A DNA stretch of 64,000 bases from Shewanella morhuae (GTDB lineage Bacteria; Pseudomonadota; Gammaproteobacteria; Enterobacterales; Shewanellaceae), in assembly GCF_900156405.1 (NCBI RefSeq), contig NZ_FTNN01000010.1, positions 1 to 64,000 on the forward strand, in the 5' to 3' direction. Both the position numbers and the translations under genes were made by a program. Shown in pieces: positions 45,245 to 55,202 of the stretch. A model generated the notes under the pieces. That model was not told the origin of the DNA, did not search any database, and saw nothing but the letters and a program-made list of their open reading frames with translations. Position 1 is the first letter of the stretch, and each line of letters starts with the position of its first letter.

Positions 45245-47296
45245 TTATTGCTTAGTCCAGCGGTCCATCCAACCTAAGACATTAGCGTACCACTGTTCTA
45301 AGTTTTCAGGTTTTAAGATCCAGTGGTTTTCATCTGGGAAAATCAATAATTCCGATGGAATACCTTTACGCTGCATAAAGCTAAATGCGGCTAAACCTTG
45401 ATCGTAAGGGACTCGGAAATCCTTTTCACCATGGATAACCAACATAGGCGTTTTCCAGTTTTCAACATAGTTCACTGGGTTAAACTTTTCATATAACGCT
45501 TTGTTATCTGAGTAAGTACCGCCAAATTCGTGCTCAGCGAACCATAACTCTTCGGTCACATGGTACATAGAGCGCATATCGAACAGACCTGCGTGGTCAA
45601 CAATACACTTAAAACCGTCGCTCCAATTGCCTTGGATCCAGTTCATCATGTAGCCGCCGTAAGAGCCACCAAGTGCACAGGCATTTTGCGGGTCAAGCCA
45701 TTTTTGTTGTTGGCTCACAGCCGCTAGGCCTTTTTGCAAATCCTCTAAAGGTTTACCGCCCCAATCTTGAGTAATCGAATCGGTAAAGGCTTGGCCGTAA
45801 CCAGTAGAACCGTGGAAATCTACCATCACCACGCCATAACCCGCCCCCGCCCATAACTGCGCGTTCCAACGACCACTAAAGGCATTACCAAATGAACCCT
45901 GCGGGCCGCCATGGACTAAGTAGGCAATCGGGTATTTTTTTCCTTCTTGGAAGTTAGCCGGTTTGATCCAGTAACCATAAACGTCTTCGTTATTCCAACC
46001 CTTAAAGCTGAACTGTTCAAACTTACCGAACTTGATTTCGGCCAATTTGTCTTTGTTCACTTCGGTCAAACGCTTAAGGCCTTCACCATCGGTAGTGATA
46101 CTGTAGAGATCGCCCGGCTCAACTAAGGTTTTACTATCGAAAATCAGTTCATCGTTAGTGACCGCGAGTAAGCTATTGGTACCATCACTATAGACTGATC
46201 GCACATCACCAAATTGGGTATTAACTTGGAAAATAGATACTTGGCCCAAGTCCTGTGCCGTCACATATAAAGTACGGTTGTCCGGAGCAAACATCAGTGA
46301 ACTTGGGCTGCGATCCCACAATGGTGCCACTTCTTTAGTTTGGCCAGTGCTCGTATCGCGCAGCATAATGCCGTAACGATCGGCTTCAAAACCTGGCTTC
46401 TTCATCGCTAAGTAGGCCATATAACGACCATCACTCGAAAACGTTGGCTGTGCATCCCATGCGAGATTGTCTGGGGTTAAATTAGTAGCGACGCCGCCCG
46501 TGACCGGCACTTGCCACAAATCATAGTTTGTGGTCCAAGCTTGATCTTTGCTTGGCGCTTTAGCGCTATAAACAATAAATTTACCATCTGGAGTGAAGGT
46601 TACTTCTTCCATGCCTGAGAAAGGTTTTGGCGGCGTTTCAGTGTCTAACCCTTGAGTGACATCTACAACCTGAGTAAGTTTTTCACCATTAAGTGCGCCA
46701 ACAAATAAGTGGTTACGGGCATGATCTTCCCAAGTATCCCAATGACGAACCATCAACTGTTTGTATTCACGCCCTGTCGATTTACGCTCAGACTCTGCAG
46801 TAAGTTTAGTCTTTGAGCAGGCTAAATCTTTGCACTCAGGGAATACGCGCATACTGAGCACAACTTGTTTACCATCGTTTGATAGTTTGTAACCATCAAT
46901 ATCCAGTGGTAAGTCAGAAGCTTGCACCGCTTCACCGCCCGTTAATGGCATTTGGAATAGCTGGCTTGAACCGCTACGACTGGCAAGGAAATAAATCGAT
47001 TTGTCGTCGGTGGCAAAACTGACATCATGTTCAGTGCCAGCGGCTGAGGTTAATTGCAGCGGCTTAGCTTTAGTGTCAGTCAAATCTAATAAATACAGAT
47101 CAGAGCTACTCTCTCCCTTATCGCTTACCGTTTTAAGACCATAAACTAATTTAGTGCCATCGTGGGACACAGTCGCAGAATGCATTTTATTGAGTTTAAG
47201 CAACTGCTGCACAGTAAAAGGCGTTGGATCGGCCGCATGAGCTGATAACGTTAATCCTGCGGCGCCAAGTGCCAGTAGGAGAGGAGCTATTTTCAT
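45245..47296 (-). CDS. Secreted S9-family prolyl oligopeptidase-type peptidase
   Basis: This 683-aa serine peptidase has a signal peptide (residues 1-21, ending LTLSAHA). An N-terminal beta-propeller with WD40-like PD40 repeats (FTPDGKFIVYSAK, FSSDGRYMAYLA) covers roughly 25-400. The C-terminal alpha/beta hydrolase has Ser in GGSYGGYMMNW near 542, Asp in HGEKDFRVPYD near 627, and His in DENHWI near 657. It resembles acylaminoacyl-peptidase or dipeptidyl-peptidase 5 and probably degrades peptides in the periplasm. It is transcribed alone. Confidence 0.92.
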   Translation of the reverse strand: MKIAPLLLALGAAGLTLSAHAADPTPFTVQQLLKLNKMHSATVSHDGTKLVYGLKTVSDKGESSSDLYLLDLTDTKAKPLQLTSAAGTEHDVSFATDDKSIYFLASRSGSSQLFQMPLTGGEAVQASDLPLDIDGYKLSNDGKQVVLSMRVFPECKDLACSKTKLTAESERKSTGREYKQLMVRHWDTWEDHARNHLFVGALNGEKLTQVVDVTQGLDTETPPKPFSGMEEVTFTPDGKFIVYSAKAPSKDQAWTTNYDLWQVPVTGGVATNLTPDNLAWDAQPTFSSDGRYMAYLAMKKPGFEADRYGIMLRDTSTGQTKEVAPLWDRSPSSLMFAPDNRTLYVTAQDLGQVSIFQVNTQFGDVRSVYSDGTNSLLAVTNDELIFDSKTLVEPGDLYSITTDGEGLKRLTEVNKDKLAEIKFGKFEQFSFKGWNNEDVYGYWIKPANFQEGKKYPIAYLVHGGPQGSFGNAFSGRWNAQLWAGAGYGVVMVDFHGSTGYGQAFTDSITQDWGGKPLEDLQKGLAAVSQQQKWLDPQNACALGGSYGGYMMNWIQGNWSDGFKCIVDHAGLFDMRSMYHVTEELWFAEHEFGGTYSDNKALYEKFNPVNYVENWKTPMLVIHGEKDFRVPYDQGLAAFSFMQRKGIPSELLIFPDENHWILKPENLEQWYANVLGWMDRWTKQ

Positions 47297-47430
47297 TGTT
47301 ATATCCGTCTTTTGTTAAACAGGTTCGAGAGTTGCATCCGTCATTGCTATTGTTGTAGTCGTCGCAATCAAACGCATGTTAAAAACGATCTTAAATCGTA
47401 TCTTTCGAAGATAAGCTTGCCACACTATCG

Positions 47431-47479
47431 AAACAAAAACGCTCAAGCAAGCCAAATGGCAAACCTGAGCGTATTTTTT
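47431..47479 (-). terminator. Bidirectional terminator after the fumarase gene
   Basis: CGCTCA at 47440-47445 and TGAGCG at 47466-47471, with an inner GCC/GGC pairing, are flanked by AAAAAC on one side and TATTTTTTT on the other. On the minus strand it ends transcription from the fumarase gene, about 110 bp past its stop. Confidence 0.7.
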
Positions 47480-47579
47480 TGTGACAAAATGTCAGTAGCG
47501 CATTTATTCAGCACACCTACAGATATCACTGCATAAATTGCAGCTAGATGGTGTAAAAAACGCCTTACTCAACTGACGC

Positions 47580-49130
47580 TTAGGCTTTCGCTTTAGCGTT
47601 GGCAATATTCACTTTCCAAATAGCTGGACCGGTTTCGTGGGCATTAACGCCATTTGAATCCACTGCTACAGTCACTGGCATATCTTGCACGTCAAACTCG
47701 TAAATCGCTTCCATGCCTAAATCAGCAAAGGCCACTACGCGGGAATGTTTAATCGCTTTAGACACTAAATACGCTGCGCCGCCAACGGCCATCAGATAAA
47801 CCGCTTTGTGTTTTTTAATAGACTCAACCGTGGCAGGGCCGCGCTCAGCTTTACCTATCATGCCCATTAGGCCTGTTTTTTCTAACATTAAGTCAGTGAA
47901 TTTATCCATACGGGTCGCCGTTGTTGGGCCAGCAGGACCCACAACTTCGCTGCCAACTGGGTCAACTGGGCCAACGTAGTAGATAAACTTACCGGTAAAG
48001 TCCACGCCTTCTGGCAAACCTTCACCACTTTCAATCAGGCTTTGAATGCGCTTATGGGCAGCATCGCGACCAGTGAGCATTTTACCGCTCAGCAGAATGG
48101 TTTCACCGCTCTGCCACTGCTCAATATCCGCTTGCGTCACAGTATCTAAATTTACGCGGCGCACATCATCACCCACTTCACGGGTGATTTCTGGCCAATC
48201 AGCCAGTGATGGCGGCGTTAAATCCGCGGGGCCTGAACCATCTAAATGAAAGTGCACGTGGCGAGTGGCCGCGCAGTTAGGGATCATTACCACAGGCTTT
48301 GAGGCCGCATGGGTTGGCGCCGATTTGATTTTAACGTCTAACACTGTGGTTAAACCGCCAAGTCCCTGAGCACCAATACCTAAATTGTTAGCACGCTCAA
48401 AAATATCTAAACGCAACTTTTCTTCGGTAGTTTGGGCACCGCGAGCAATTAACTCATGGATATCAACGCTTTCCATCAGTGCTTCTTTGGCTAATACAGC
48501 GGCTTTTTCTGCCGTGCCACCAATACCGATGCCAAGCATGCCCGGTGGACACCAACCTGCGCCCATCGTTGGCAAGGTTTTTTCAACCCAAGCGGCAACA
48601 TCGTCTGATGGGTTTAACATTGCCATTTTGGCTTTGTTTTCACTGCCGCCTCCTTTGGCTGCAATGGCAACTTCAATGTGATTGCCCTGTACCATATCGA
48701 TATGCACCACAGACGGCGTGTTATCTTTGGTATTTTTACGGCTACCGGCAGGATCTGACACAATCGATGCACGCAGTGGATTATCAGGATTGGTATAGGC
48801 ACGACGAACACCTTCGTCGACCATTTCCTGAATAGTCATATCGGTTTTGTCCCATTGAACGGCCATACCGACTTTCACAAATGCAGTCACAATTCCCGTA
48901 TCTTGGCACAAAGGACGTTTACCTTCGGCTGACATACGTGAGTTAATTAAGATTTGCGCAATTGCATCCTTTGCCGCAGCACTTTGCTCACGCTCATAAG
49001 CTTCGCTCATGGCATCGACAAAATCCTTCGGGTGGTAATAAGAGATGTATTGCAGGGCATCTGCCACACTTTCAATAAAGTCGGCTTGTTTAATCACAGC
49101 GTTTTCAGACATTTTATGGTGAGATGACAT
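47580..49130 (-). CDS. fumA: Class I fumarate hydratase, iron-sulfur type
   Basis: This cytoplasmic [4Fe-4S] enzyme interconverts fumarate and malate in the TCA cycle and its reductive branch. The protein of about 516 residues has an N-terminal alpha-subunit-like part with RPLCQDTGI (a cluster Cys) and GSENKAKMA, and WCPPGMLGIGIGG with another Cys. PNCAATRHVHFHLDG holds a third Cys. A C-terminal beta-subunit-like part contains LLSGKMLTGRDAAHKRI and GPAGPTTATRMD. I chose the ATG at 49130 (GGAG ten bases upstream); an ATG at 49112 and a longer frame to 49193 are alternatives. Confidence 0.94.
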   Translation of the reverse strand: MSSHHKMSENAVIKQADFIESVADALQYISYYHPKDFVDAMSEAYEREQSAAAKDAIAQILINSRMSAEGKRPLCQDTGIVTAFVKVGMAVQWDKTDMTIQEMVDEGVRRAYTNPDNPLRASIVSDPAGSRKNTKDNTPSVVHIDMVQGNHIEVAIAAKGGGSENKAKMAMLNPSDDVAAWVEKTLPTMGAGWCPPGMLGIGIGGTAEKAAVLAKEALMESVDIHELIARGAQTTEEKLRLDIFERANNLGIGAQGLGGLTTVLDVKIKSAPTHAASKPVVMIPNCAATRHVHFHLDGSGPADLTPPSLADWPEITREVGDDVRRVNLDTVTQADIEQWQSGETILLSGKMLTGRDAAHKRIQSLIESGEGLPEGVDFTGKFIYYVGPVDPVGSEVVGPAGPTTATRMDKFTDLMLEKTGLMGMIGKAERGPATVESIKKHKAVYLMAVGGAAYLVSKAIKHSRVVAFADLGMEAIYEFDVQDMPVTVAVDSNGVNAHETGPAIWKVNIANAKAKA

Positions 49131-49249
49131 AGTAGGAGCGCTCCAGCAGCCTATGTGGCCTGACTTGTTTTTGTTTAATTCTTTCTGGGCCAATATGATA
49201 CTCTTTCACATCTTTTTGGGCTACATCACATTTTAGATAGGGTTAATCG

Positions 49250-50653
49250 ATGGCATTTAGGGCGTCAACACAGCTTGCATCACGCCAACTTGACTGGACA
49301 TTAAGCACCGCAGCACTTTTTGAACACTTTGCTGGTGATACTTGGGCAATCCTGTTGGATTCAGCGAATGCGCCGCACCAAGACGCTAGGTTCGATATTA
49401 TTTGCGCCAGCCCCATCGCCACGTTAGTCACTCAAGGCGAGCGTAGCGATATCAAGCTTATCGATAAAAACTTGAGCATACCCGAGGACATGGAGCCAAA
49501 CCGTGATCCCTTCGACCTGCTCAACACTTTATTAAGCCATTGGTATGCAAAATCTTTTGAATGTAATCTGCCCTTTAGTGGTGGCGCCATGGGCAGCTTT
49601 AGCTACGATTTAGGCCGCCGTATTGAATCCCTACCAACCACGGCAACGCAAGATATACAGCTGCCAGAGATGAATATTGGCTTTTATGACTGGGCGCTGG
49701 TTTTTGATTACCAAGCTCAATGTTGGCATTTGCTGCATTATTTAGGGGAAGCAGCCCTTGAAATTGAGTTGAAAAATATTCAAGCAAAAATAGTTAAAAT
49801 GCGAAATGCCGCCCCATTTACACTTACCAGCCCATGGGCCACTCAAATCAACAAAGCCGAATACACTGATAAATTTAACGCAGTACAAGCTTATTTGCAC
49901 AGTGGCGATTGCTATCAAATAAATTTAACTCAAAGATTTGAAGCGTGTTATCAAGGCGATGAATGGCCAGCCTATTGCCAACTGCGTCGTGCTAATAAAG
50001 CGCCCTTCTCGGCCTTTATGCGCTTACCGCAAAATGCGATTTTATCCATTTCACCAGAGCGTTTTATCCAGCTTCGCGGCGTTGATATTCAGACCAAACC
50101 CATTAAAGGCACCTTGCCGCGCCATAGTGATCCTACGCTTGATATTCAAGCCGCCAATACGCTTGCCAACTCGCCAAAAGATCGCGCAGAAAACGTGATG
50201 ATTGTCGATTTACTACGTAATGATATTGGTAAAGTGGCCGCGGCGGGTTCGGTACGTGTACCGCATCTATTTCAGATTGAAAGCTTTCCTGCTGTGCATC
50301 ACCTTGTTAGCACAGTGACGGCCAAGCTAGACGCTAAATACTGTGCCAGTGATTTACTGCGCGCGGCGTTCCCTGGCGGTTCAATTACTGGTGCGCCGAA
50401 AATTCGCGCCATGGAAATTATCGAAGAGCTGGAACCGTCGCGGCGAAGTTTATATTGTGGTTCTATGGGATATTTAAGCCAAGATGGGCAAATGGATACC
50501 AGTATCACCATTCGCACACTCATCGCCGAGGGCGGTAAACTTTATTGCTGGGCGGGCGGCGGTATTGTAGCCGACTCGAATGTAGATGCTGAGTACCAAG
50601 AAAGCTTTGACAAAGTAAGCCAGATTTTACCCTTGCTGGGCAAAGGCTTATGA
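49250..50653 (+). CDS. pabB: Aminodeoxychorismate synthase component I
   Basis: PabB converts chorismate and ammonia to aminodeoxychorismate, the first step toward the p-aminobenzoate of folate. The 467-aa protein carries the chorismate-binding domain, with LSISPERFIQLRG near residues 264-276, TKPIKGTLPRHSDP near 281-294, DRAENVMIVDLLRNDIG near 310-326, and GGSITGAPKIRAMEIIEELEP near 373-393. Anthranilate synthase TrpE is similar, but the PIKGT motif with Lys is the PabB form. It is followed by the Nudix gene 41 bp later, probably one operon. Confidence 0.93.
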   Translation: MAFRASTQLASRQLDWTLSTAALFEHFAGDTWAILLDSANAPHQDARFDIICASPIATLVTQGERSDIKLIDKNLSIPEDMEPNRDPFDLLNTLLSHWYAKSFECNLPFSGGAMGSFSYDLGRRIESLPTTATQDIQLPEMNIGFYDWALVFDYQAQCWHLLHYLGEAALEIELKNIQAKIVKMRNAAPFTLTSPWATQINKAEYTDKFNAVQAYLHSGDCYQINLTQRFEACYQGDEWPAYCQLRRANKAPFSAFMRLPQNAILSISPERFIQLRGVDIQTKPIKGTLPRHSDPTLDIQAANTLANSPKDRAENVMIVDLLRNDIGKVAAAGSVRVPHLFQIESFPAVHHLVSTVTAKLDAKYCASDLLRAAFPGGSITGAPKIRAMEIIEELEPSRRSLYCGSMGYLSQDGQMDTSITIRTLIAEGGKLYCWAGGGIVADSNVDAEYQESFDKVSQILPLLGKGL

Positions 50654-50694
50654 AATCCTTAAGTGTTAATAAGGCACAATAAACGGAAAAATTA

Positions 50695-51282
50695 ATGGAA
50701 ACTGCAGAATTTAGGCTCAGATTTAATTTGCATTCTTTAGCCCAGCAAGATCCCGCAGCCTTCCCACATATTGGGTTACGCAAAGCTGCTGTCTTAATTG
50801 CACTGCAAGATATTGGCGGAGAATTGCATCTTATTTTAACCCAAAGACCCATGCATCTACGAGCTCACCCTGGGCAGGTCAGCTTTCCTGGCGGAAAAAT
50901 AGAGCCTGATGATATCGATGCCATTGCGGCCGCATTGCGAGAAGCAGAAGAAGAAATTGGGTTATCAAGGAATAACGTGGACGTTTTGGGTACATTTCCG
51001 CCCTATAACACCTTTACCGGATTTGAAATAACACCCGTGGTCGGCATCGTCAAACAAACCTTCGTTTTGAAGCTCGACCCCGGTGAAGTCGCCGATTGTT
51101 TTACAGTGCCTTTAAGCTTTTTTATTGACCCGAGTCATCGCCATCAAAAATTCTTTTTGCGCCAAGGTCACTATTACAGTGTGCATGTTATGCCCTATCA
51201 ACAACGATTTATTTGGGGCGCTACCGCTGCCATCATTGACCACTTATGTCGTCAATTGAGTATCCCAGCCGACTTCATTTGA
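50695..51282 (+). CDS. nudL: CoA pyrophosphatase-type Nudix hydrolase
   Basis: This 195-aa protein has the Nudix box FPGGKIEPDDIDAIAAALREAEEEIGL near residues 63-89, split here only for description (GX5EX7REUXEEXGU). The NuCoA signature is LTQRPMHLRAHPGQVSFPGG just before it. It is thus of the family that cleaves coenzyme A or short nucleoside diphosphate derivatives. It sits just after pabB, the same gene neighbourhood found in Escherichia coli (pabB-yeaB). Confidence 0.92.
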   Translation: METAEFRLRFNLHSLAQQDPAAFPHIGLRKAAVLIALQDIGGELHLILTQRPMHLRAHPGQVSFPGGKIEPDDIDAIAAALREAEEEIGLSRNNVDVLGTFPPYNTFTGFEITPVVGIVKQTFVLKLDPGEVADCFTVPLSFFIDPSHRHQKFFLRQGHYYSVHVMPYQQRFIWGATAAIIDHLCRQLSIPADFI

Positions 51283-51310
51283 TGCTGGCTACATGCAGAT
51301 AAATTCCAAT

Positions 51311-51646
51311 TTAAATCATCAAATGCACATACAAACCCGCAACCACAGAGGTAAGCAGTAACATAGGAATGTTAAACCAAAATCCGAGTTTGCTGTGATG
51401 CGCGACATAATAGTTAAATGCCAAACTGATCAAACTGATTGCACCACAAGCCCAAATTAAATACAGCAGTAATTGAGTTTCATGTGGATCCCAATCCAAT
51501 CTGAACGTGGCGCCACGGGCCAAATAGGCGCCGACCTCACGATCTGGCCTCGCCTCACCAAAAACCAATAATGCATAGACGGCAATTGCCCAGCCTAAAA
51601 TGGATAAGGTCGCGAGGATTATTTGAAATATTCTGGTCTTGCGCAT
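51311..51646 (-). CDS. Small integral membrane protein of unknown function
   Basis: This 111-aa protein has three predicted membrane segments: IFQIILATLSILGWAIAVYA near residues 6-25, LLYLIWACGAISLISLAFNY near 59-78, and FNIPMLLLTSVVAGLYVHL near 90-108. I chose the ATG at 51646, which has GGGAGG four bases upstream; the frame extends to 51679. No family is recognised beyond conserved hypothetical membrane proteins. It is convergent with the Nudix gene. Confidence 0.8.
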   Translation of the reverse strand: MRKTRIFQIILATLSILGWAIAVYALLVFGEARPDREVGAYLARGATFRLDWDPHETQLLLYLIWACGAISLISLAFNYYVAHHSKLGFWFNIPMLLLTSVVAGLYVHLMI

Positions 51647-51797
51647 ACAACCTCCCACCGTTTGACACACTTTAATCATTAAATATCGATATTATTAGAC
51701 TCAGGATACCTTTTTCAGCTTGAGAAAAGCCACCAGCAAGGTAATATAAACCTCCAAAATTTTCATATAAAACGTTTCGTTGGAGAATTAAGTAACA

Positions 51798-53198
51798 ATG
51801 AGCATCGCATCTGTCGCATCTGTATTTAAAGGTGAGCACGCCGTCGGTTCAACAGTCACTGTACGTGGCTGGGTTAGAACACGTCGTGACTCTAAAGCCG
51901 GTATCTCTTTTTTAGCTGTTTATGACGGCTCCTGCTTTAATCCTATCCAAGGTGTCGTGCCAAATAGCTTAAATAATTACGACAACGAAGTGTTAAGGCT
52001 CACTGCGGGTTGCTCTGTGGTGATGACGGGCGCGGTGGTTGAATCTCCAGGCGCTGGCCAAGCATTTGAACTACAAGTCTCTGCACTTGAAGTTGCGGGT
52101 TGGGTGGACGATCCAGACACTTACCCAATGGCTGCTAAACGTCATTCAGTTGAACATTTACGTGAATTGGCGCACTTACGTCCACGCACTAACTTGATTG
52201 GTGCCGTGGCCCGTGTACGTAACTGTTTATCGCAAGCGATTCACCGTTTCTACCACGAAGAAGGCTTTATTTGGGTATCAACGCCACTCATCACAGCATC
52301 AGATACTGAGGGCGCTGGTGAAATGTTCCGCGTATCAACTTTAGATATGGAAAACCTGCCTCGTACCAGCGATGGCAAAGTCGATTACGACAAGGACTTT
52401 TTTGGTAAAGAGGCTTTCTTAACCGTATCAGGCCAGCTAAATGGCGAAACCTACGCCAGTGCATTGTCAAAAATCTATACTTTTGGCCCGACTTTTCGTG
52501 CAGAAAACTCAAACACCAGCCGCCACTTAGCTGAATTTTGGATGGTTGAACCTGAAGTCGCTTTCGCTACCCTAAACGATATCGCAGGTTTAGCTGAAGC
52601 TATGCTCAAGTATGCCTTTAAGGCAGTATTAGCTGAGCGCATGGACGATTTAGAGTTTTTCAATCAACACGTTGATAAAACCGTCATCGAACGTCTGCAA
52701 TCTTTCGTATCAAGCGATTTTGCCCAAGTAGATTACACCGAAGCCGTTGAGATTTTACAGAAATGTGGCAAAACCTTTGAATTCCCAGTGTCTTGGGGGA
52801 TTGATTTGTCTTCTGAGCATGAGCGTTACTTAGCTGAAGAACACTTTAAAGCGCCAGTAGTTGTTAAAAACTACCCGAAAGACATTAAAGCCTTCTACAT
52901 GCGCTTAAACGAAGATGGTAAAACAGTGGCAGCGATGGACGTATTAGCCCCAGGCATTGGTGAAATTATCGGTGGTTCTCAACGTGAAGAACGTTTAGAC
53001 ATGCTCGATGCCCGCCTTGAAGAGATGGGTTTGAGTAAAGAAGATTACTGGTGGTATCGCGATTTGCGCCGTTATGGCACAGTGCCACACGCTGGTTTTG
53101 GTCTAGGGTTTGAGCGCTTAGTGTCTTATGTGACTGGCGTTAACAACATTCGTGATGTTATTCCATTCCCACGTGCTCCACGTACTGCAAACTTTTAA
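51798..53198 (+). CDS. asnS: Asparaginyl-tRNA synthetase
   Basis: AsnS attaches Asn to tRNA-Asn in the cytoplasm. The 466-aa protein has an N-terminal OB-fold anticodon-binding domain ([19 protein letters not shown] near residues 21-39) and a class II catalytic core. Motif 2 lies near [21 protein letters not shown], and motif 3 is [13 protein letters not shown] near 434-446. Length is normal. It has its own promoter region of about 150 bp and a strong terminator. Confidence 0.97.
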   Translation: MSIASVASVFKGEHAVGSTVTVRGWVRTRRDSKAGISFLAVYDGSCFNPIQGVVPNSLNNYDNEVLRLTAGCSVVMTGAVVESPGAGQAFELQVSALEVAGWVDDPDTYPMAAKRHSVEHLRELAHLRPRTNLIGAVARVRNCLSQAIHRFYHEEGFIWVSTPLITASDTEGAGEMFRVSTLDMENLPRTSDGKVDYDKDFFGKEAFLTVSGQLNGETYASALSKIYTFGPTFRAENSNTSRHLAEFWMVEPEVAFATLNDIAGLAEAMLKYAFKAVLAERMDDLEFFNQHVDKTVIERLQSFVSSDFAQVDYTEAVEILQKCGKTFEFPVSWGIDLSSEHERYLAEEHFKAPVVVKNYPKDIKAFYMRLNEDGKTVAAMDVLAPGIGEIIGGSQREERLDMLDARLEEMGLSKEDYWWYRDLRRYGTVPHAGFGLGFERLVSYVTGVNNIRDVIPFPRAPRTANF

Positions 53199-53240
53199 GC
53201 AGGGTTTAAAACGGCTGCTCTAGCAGTTGTCCTAAGCTAA

Positions 53241-53264
53241 AAACGCGCCTCGGCGCGTTTTTTA
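53241..53264 (+). terminator. asnS terminator
   Basis: AAACGCGC, loop CTCG, GCGCGTTT, followed by TTTA, 43 bp after the asnS stop. A strong GC-rich intrinsic terminator. Confidence 0.93.
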
Positions 53265-53427
53265 TTGTGTCGCTTATTTATTATGTCACTCTCTACCTAA
53301 TGATGTAGTCAGCATAGATATCTACATCATTAAATACCTACATCATTAGATATCAATAGCAGTAAAAAATAATCAAAACACTCAAATAACCGTATTTAGG
53401 TTGCATCAAATCTACGCTATTCTTTTA

Positions 53428-53718
53428 TTAAAAATCCATATTAGGCAACACGTTATAGCCAGCTAAGTAACTCATATTATCCGTATTTATTTTATCGCAC
53501 GCTACAGCATTATCTAATTTTGCCCATTGCTGAAATGGCACGGTTAAAAACACACTAACGTAACAGTGCACTCCGGTTGACTCATGTCTATATAACGCTG
53601 ACATAGTTGACGGTTTTTCAGCTTGTTCATAGCAATCTGATAAATGTTGCTCAAGCATAGATAACTTCGCCTGCGCGAGTAAAGCATCACCTAAACTCAC
53701 TGAAAACCACTGTTGCAT
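53428..53718 (-). CDS. Hypothetical protein, 96 aa
   Basis: This small soluble protein starts MQQWFSVSLGDALLAQAKL and has the segment HCYVSVFLTVPFQQWAKLD near residues 51-69. AAAGGGAAATAAAATA precedes the ATG, a plausible ribosome binding site. It lies upstream-side of nothing on its own strand (next minus-strand gene ends upstream at 53791, 72 bp away), so it may be cotranscribed with the ribosomal-oxygenase gene. No family recognised. Confidence 0.6.
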   Translation of the reverse strand: MQQWFSVSLGDALLAQAKLSMLEQHLSDCYEQAEKPSTMSALYRHESTGVHCYVSVFLTVPFQQWAKLDNAVACDKINTDNMSYLAGYNVLPNMDF

Positions 53719-53790
53719 TATTTTATTTCCCTTTGATGGATCTTCTAGAACGAGTAATCACTTTTCTAGAATAAGCTAACTCACAGGCAA

Positions 53791-54960
53791 TTAATCGATA
53801 TATACCTCGTCATCAGCGTCGAAGTCGTCAAAATACCAGTAGCCTAGGTTAATCCATTCAGTTAGTTGAACCAAAAATGCTGGGCAGGTTAGCCAAGGCG
53901 CTAACACCATTTTATCGAGTTGATTCACATCACATAATAATGGGATCACCGCGGCCAATTCCACTGAAAGTTGGTATTTGTCACCGTTAATATAAACTGC
54001 ACCTTCGGCGACATTGATATCAAAATACAAACAACGAAGACCACCAAGACGTATTAACGGCTGCTCATCAAGCCAAGCAAGTACTTCTATTTGCGTAATA
54101 TCTAGCGGCTCATCGGGTAAATCTAACGCACACTTCGATTGAGTTAAATAACGCCCCGTAAATTCGCTCACTAGCTCGTCACTAAGCATATTTGTCAACT
54201 GTGAGCGTAAACGTGCTAAATCAGTATTATCTACACAACCACTGCGGCTTGATAAGGCGCGATCAGGATCGCTAATCTGCTGAACACCTAAATCCTGCTC
54301 AGAAAGATGATCCGCCAAGGCGCCTACCATTTCCTTTGCAGAGGCGGTGCGATAACCCACAGAAAAACTTAAGGATTGCTCTAAGGTTACCCCCTCGTGT
54401 GGAAACCCCGGTGGAATATATAAAATATCTCCTGGCAATAGTTCAGTATCAATGATTGGCTCAAATGATTCAGTGTGTAGCAAGGCGGGATGGGCAACAA
54501 ATTGTTTGTGCGGCCCTATATTCCCTACACGCCAACGACGTCGCCCTGAACCTTGGCAAATAAATACGTCATAAAGGTCAATATGTGGCCCAACGCCGCC
54601 GCCAGGCGTCGCAAAGCTCACCATCACATCATCTAAGCGCCAACGGGGAATAAAATCAAAGCATTGGATCAAGGCTTCAGCATCTGGAACCCAGTTATTT
54701 AGGGCTTGTACGATTAACGTCCAATCCTTTTCACCTAAATGATCATAGCTTTCAAAAGGGCCAAACTCTGCTTGCCATTGTCTTTCTTGCTGGTAAACCC
54801 GCCTAGATTCAACCAGCTCCTCCATCGCTAAACCTGCTAGGGCTTCTGGTGACACTAAATCTTGAAAATGGCTAAATCCTTGACGAATAACCAGTGGTTT
54901 TTTCTGCCAGTATTCTGCTAAAAACTGCGCAGGAGTTAAGCCATTAATATCGAGTTTCAT
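53791..54960 (-). CDS. roxA: RoxA/YcfD-like JmjC cupin, ribosomal oxygenase
   Basis: This 389-aa protein is a JmjC-type Fe(II)/2-oxoglutarate oxygenase. The iron site is GPHIDLYDVFICQGSGRRRW near residues 122-141 (HxD) with a distal His in PPGFPHEGVT near 186. The N-terminus (LTPAQFLAEYWQKKPLVIRQ) and C-terminal winged-helix part match YcfD, which hydroxylates an Arg of ribosomal protein L16. Function is transferred by family resemblance. Confidence 0.9.
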   Translation of the reverse strand: MKLDINGLTPAQFLAEYWQKKPLVIRQGFSHFQDLVSPEALAGLAMEELVESRRVYQQERQWQAEFGPFESYDHLGEKDWTLIVQALNNWVPDAEALIQCFDFIPRWRLDDVMVSFATPGGGVGPHIDLYDVFICQGSGRRRWRVGNIGPHKQFVAHPALLHTESFEPIIDTELLPGDILYIPPGFPHEGVTLEQSLSFSVGYRTASAKEMVGALADHLSEQDLGVQQISDPDRALSSRSGCVDNTDLARLRSQLTNMLSDELVSEFTGRYLTQSKCALDLPDEPLDITQIEVLAWLDEQPLIRLGGLRCLYFDINVAEGAVYINGDKYQLSVELAAVIPLLCDVNQLDKMVLAPWLTCPAFLVQLTEWINLGYWYFDDFDADDEVYID

Positions 54961-55090
54961 TGGTGTTTATAGGCCAAGTAATCATAAATAAGTGACAATG
55001 CTAACAGTAAGCTAAAACCAAAAAACTCGATGGGATCAATAAAGTTATCGCAGATATATTTTCATTTCAACGATGAGATTATCGATTGAA

Positions 55091-55118
55091 GAATGACGAA
55101 TGACGAATGACGAATGAC
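55091..55118. repeat. Four-copy 7-bp tandem repeat GAATGAC
   Basis: GAATGAC is repeated four times without interruption in the gap between the ribosomal-oxygenase gene and the nap terminator. It is a short tandem repeat that could vary in copy number; it lies upstream of roxA by about 130 bp. Confidence 0.92.
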
Positions 55119-55144
55119 GATAAGCATCAACACAATCCAAATAA

Positions 55145-55175
55145 AAAAGCCAAGCATCAATAATGCTTGGCTTTT
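55145..55175 (-). terminator. Terminator of the nap operon
   Basis: AAAAGCCAAGCAT and ATGCTTGGCTTTT form a 13-bp perfect stem around CAATA, 28 bp past napC. On the minus strand it ends in T residues. Confidence 0.93.
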
Positions 55176-55202
55176 AACTGTGTATCTTTGCTTATAAAGG
55201 GA

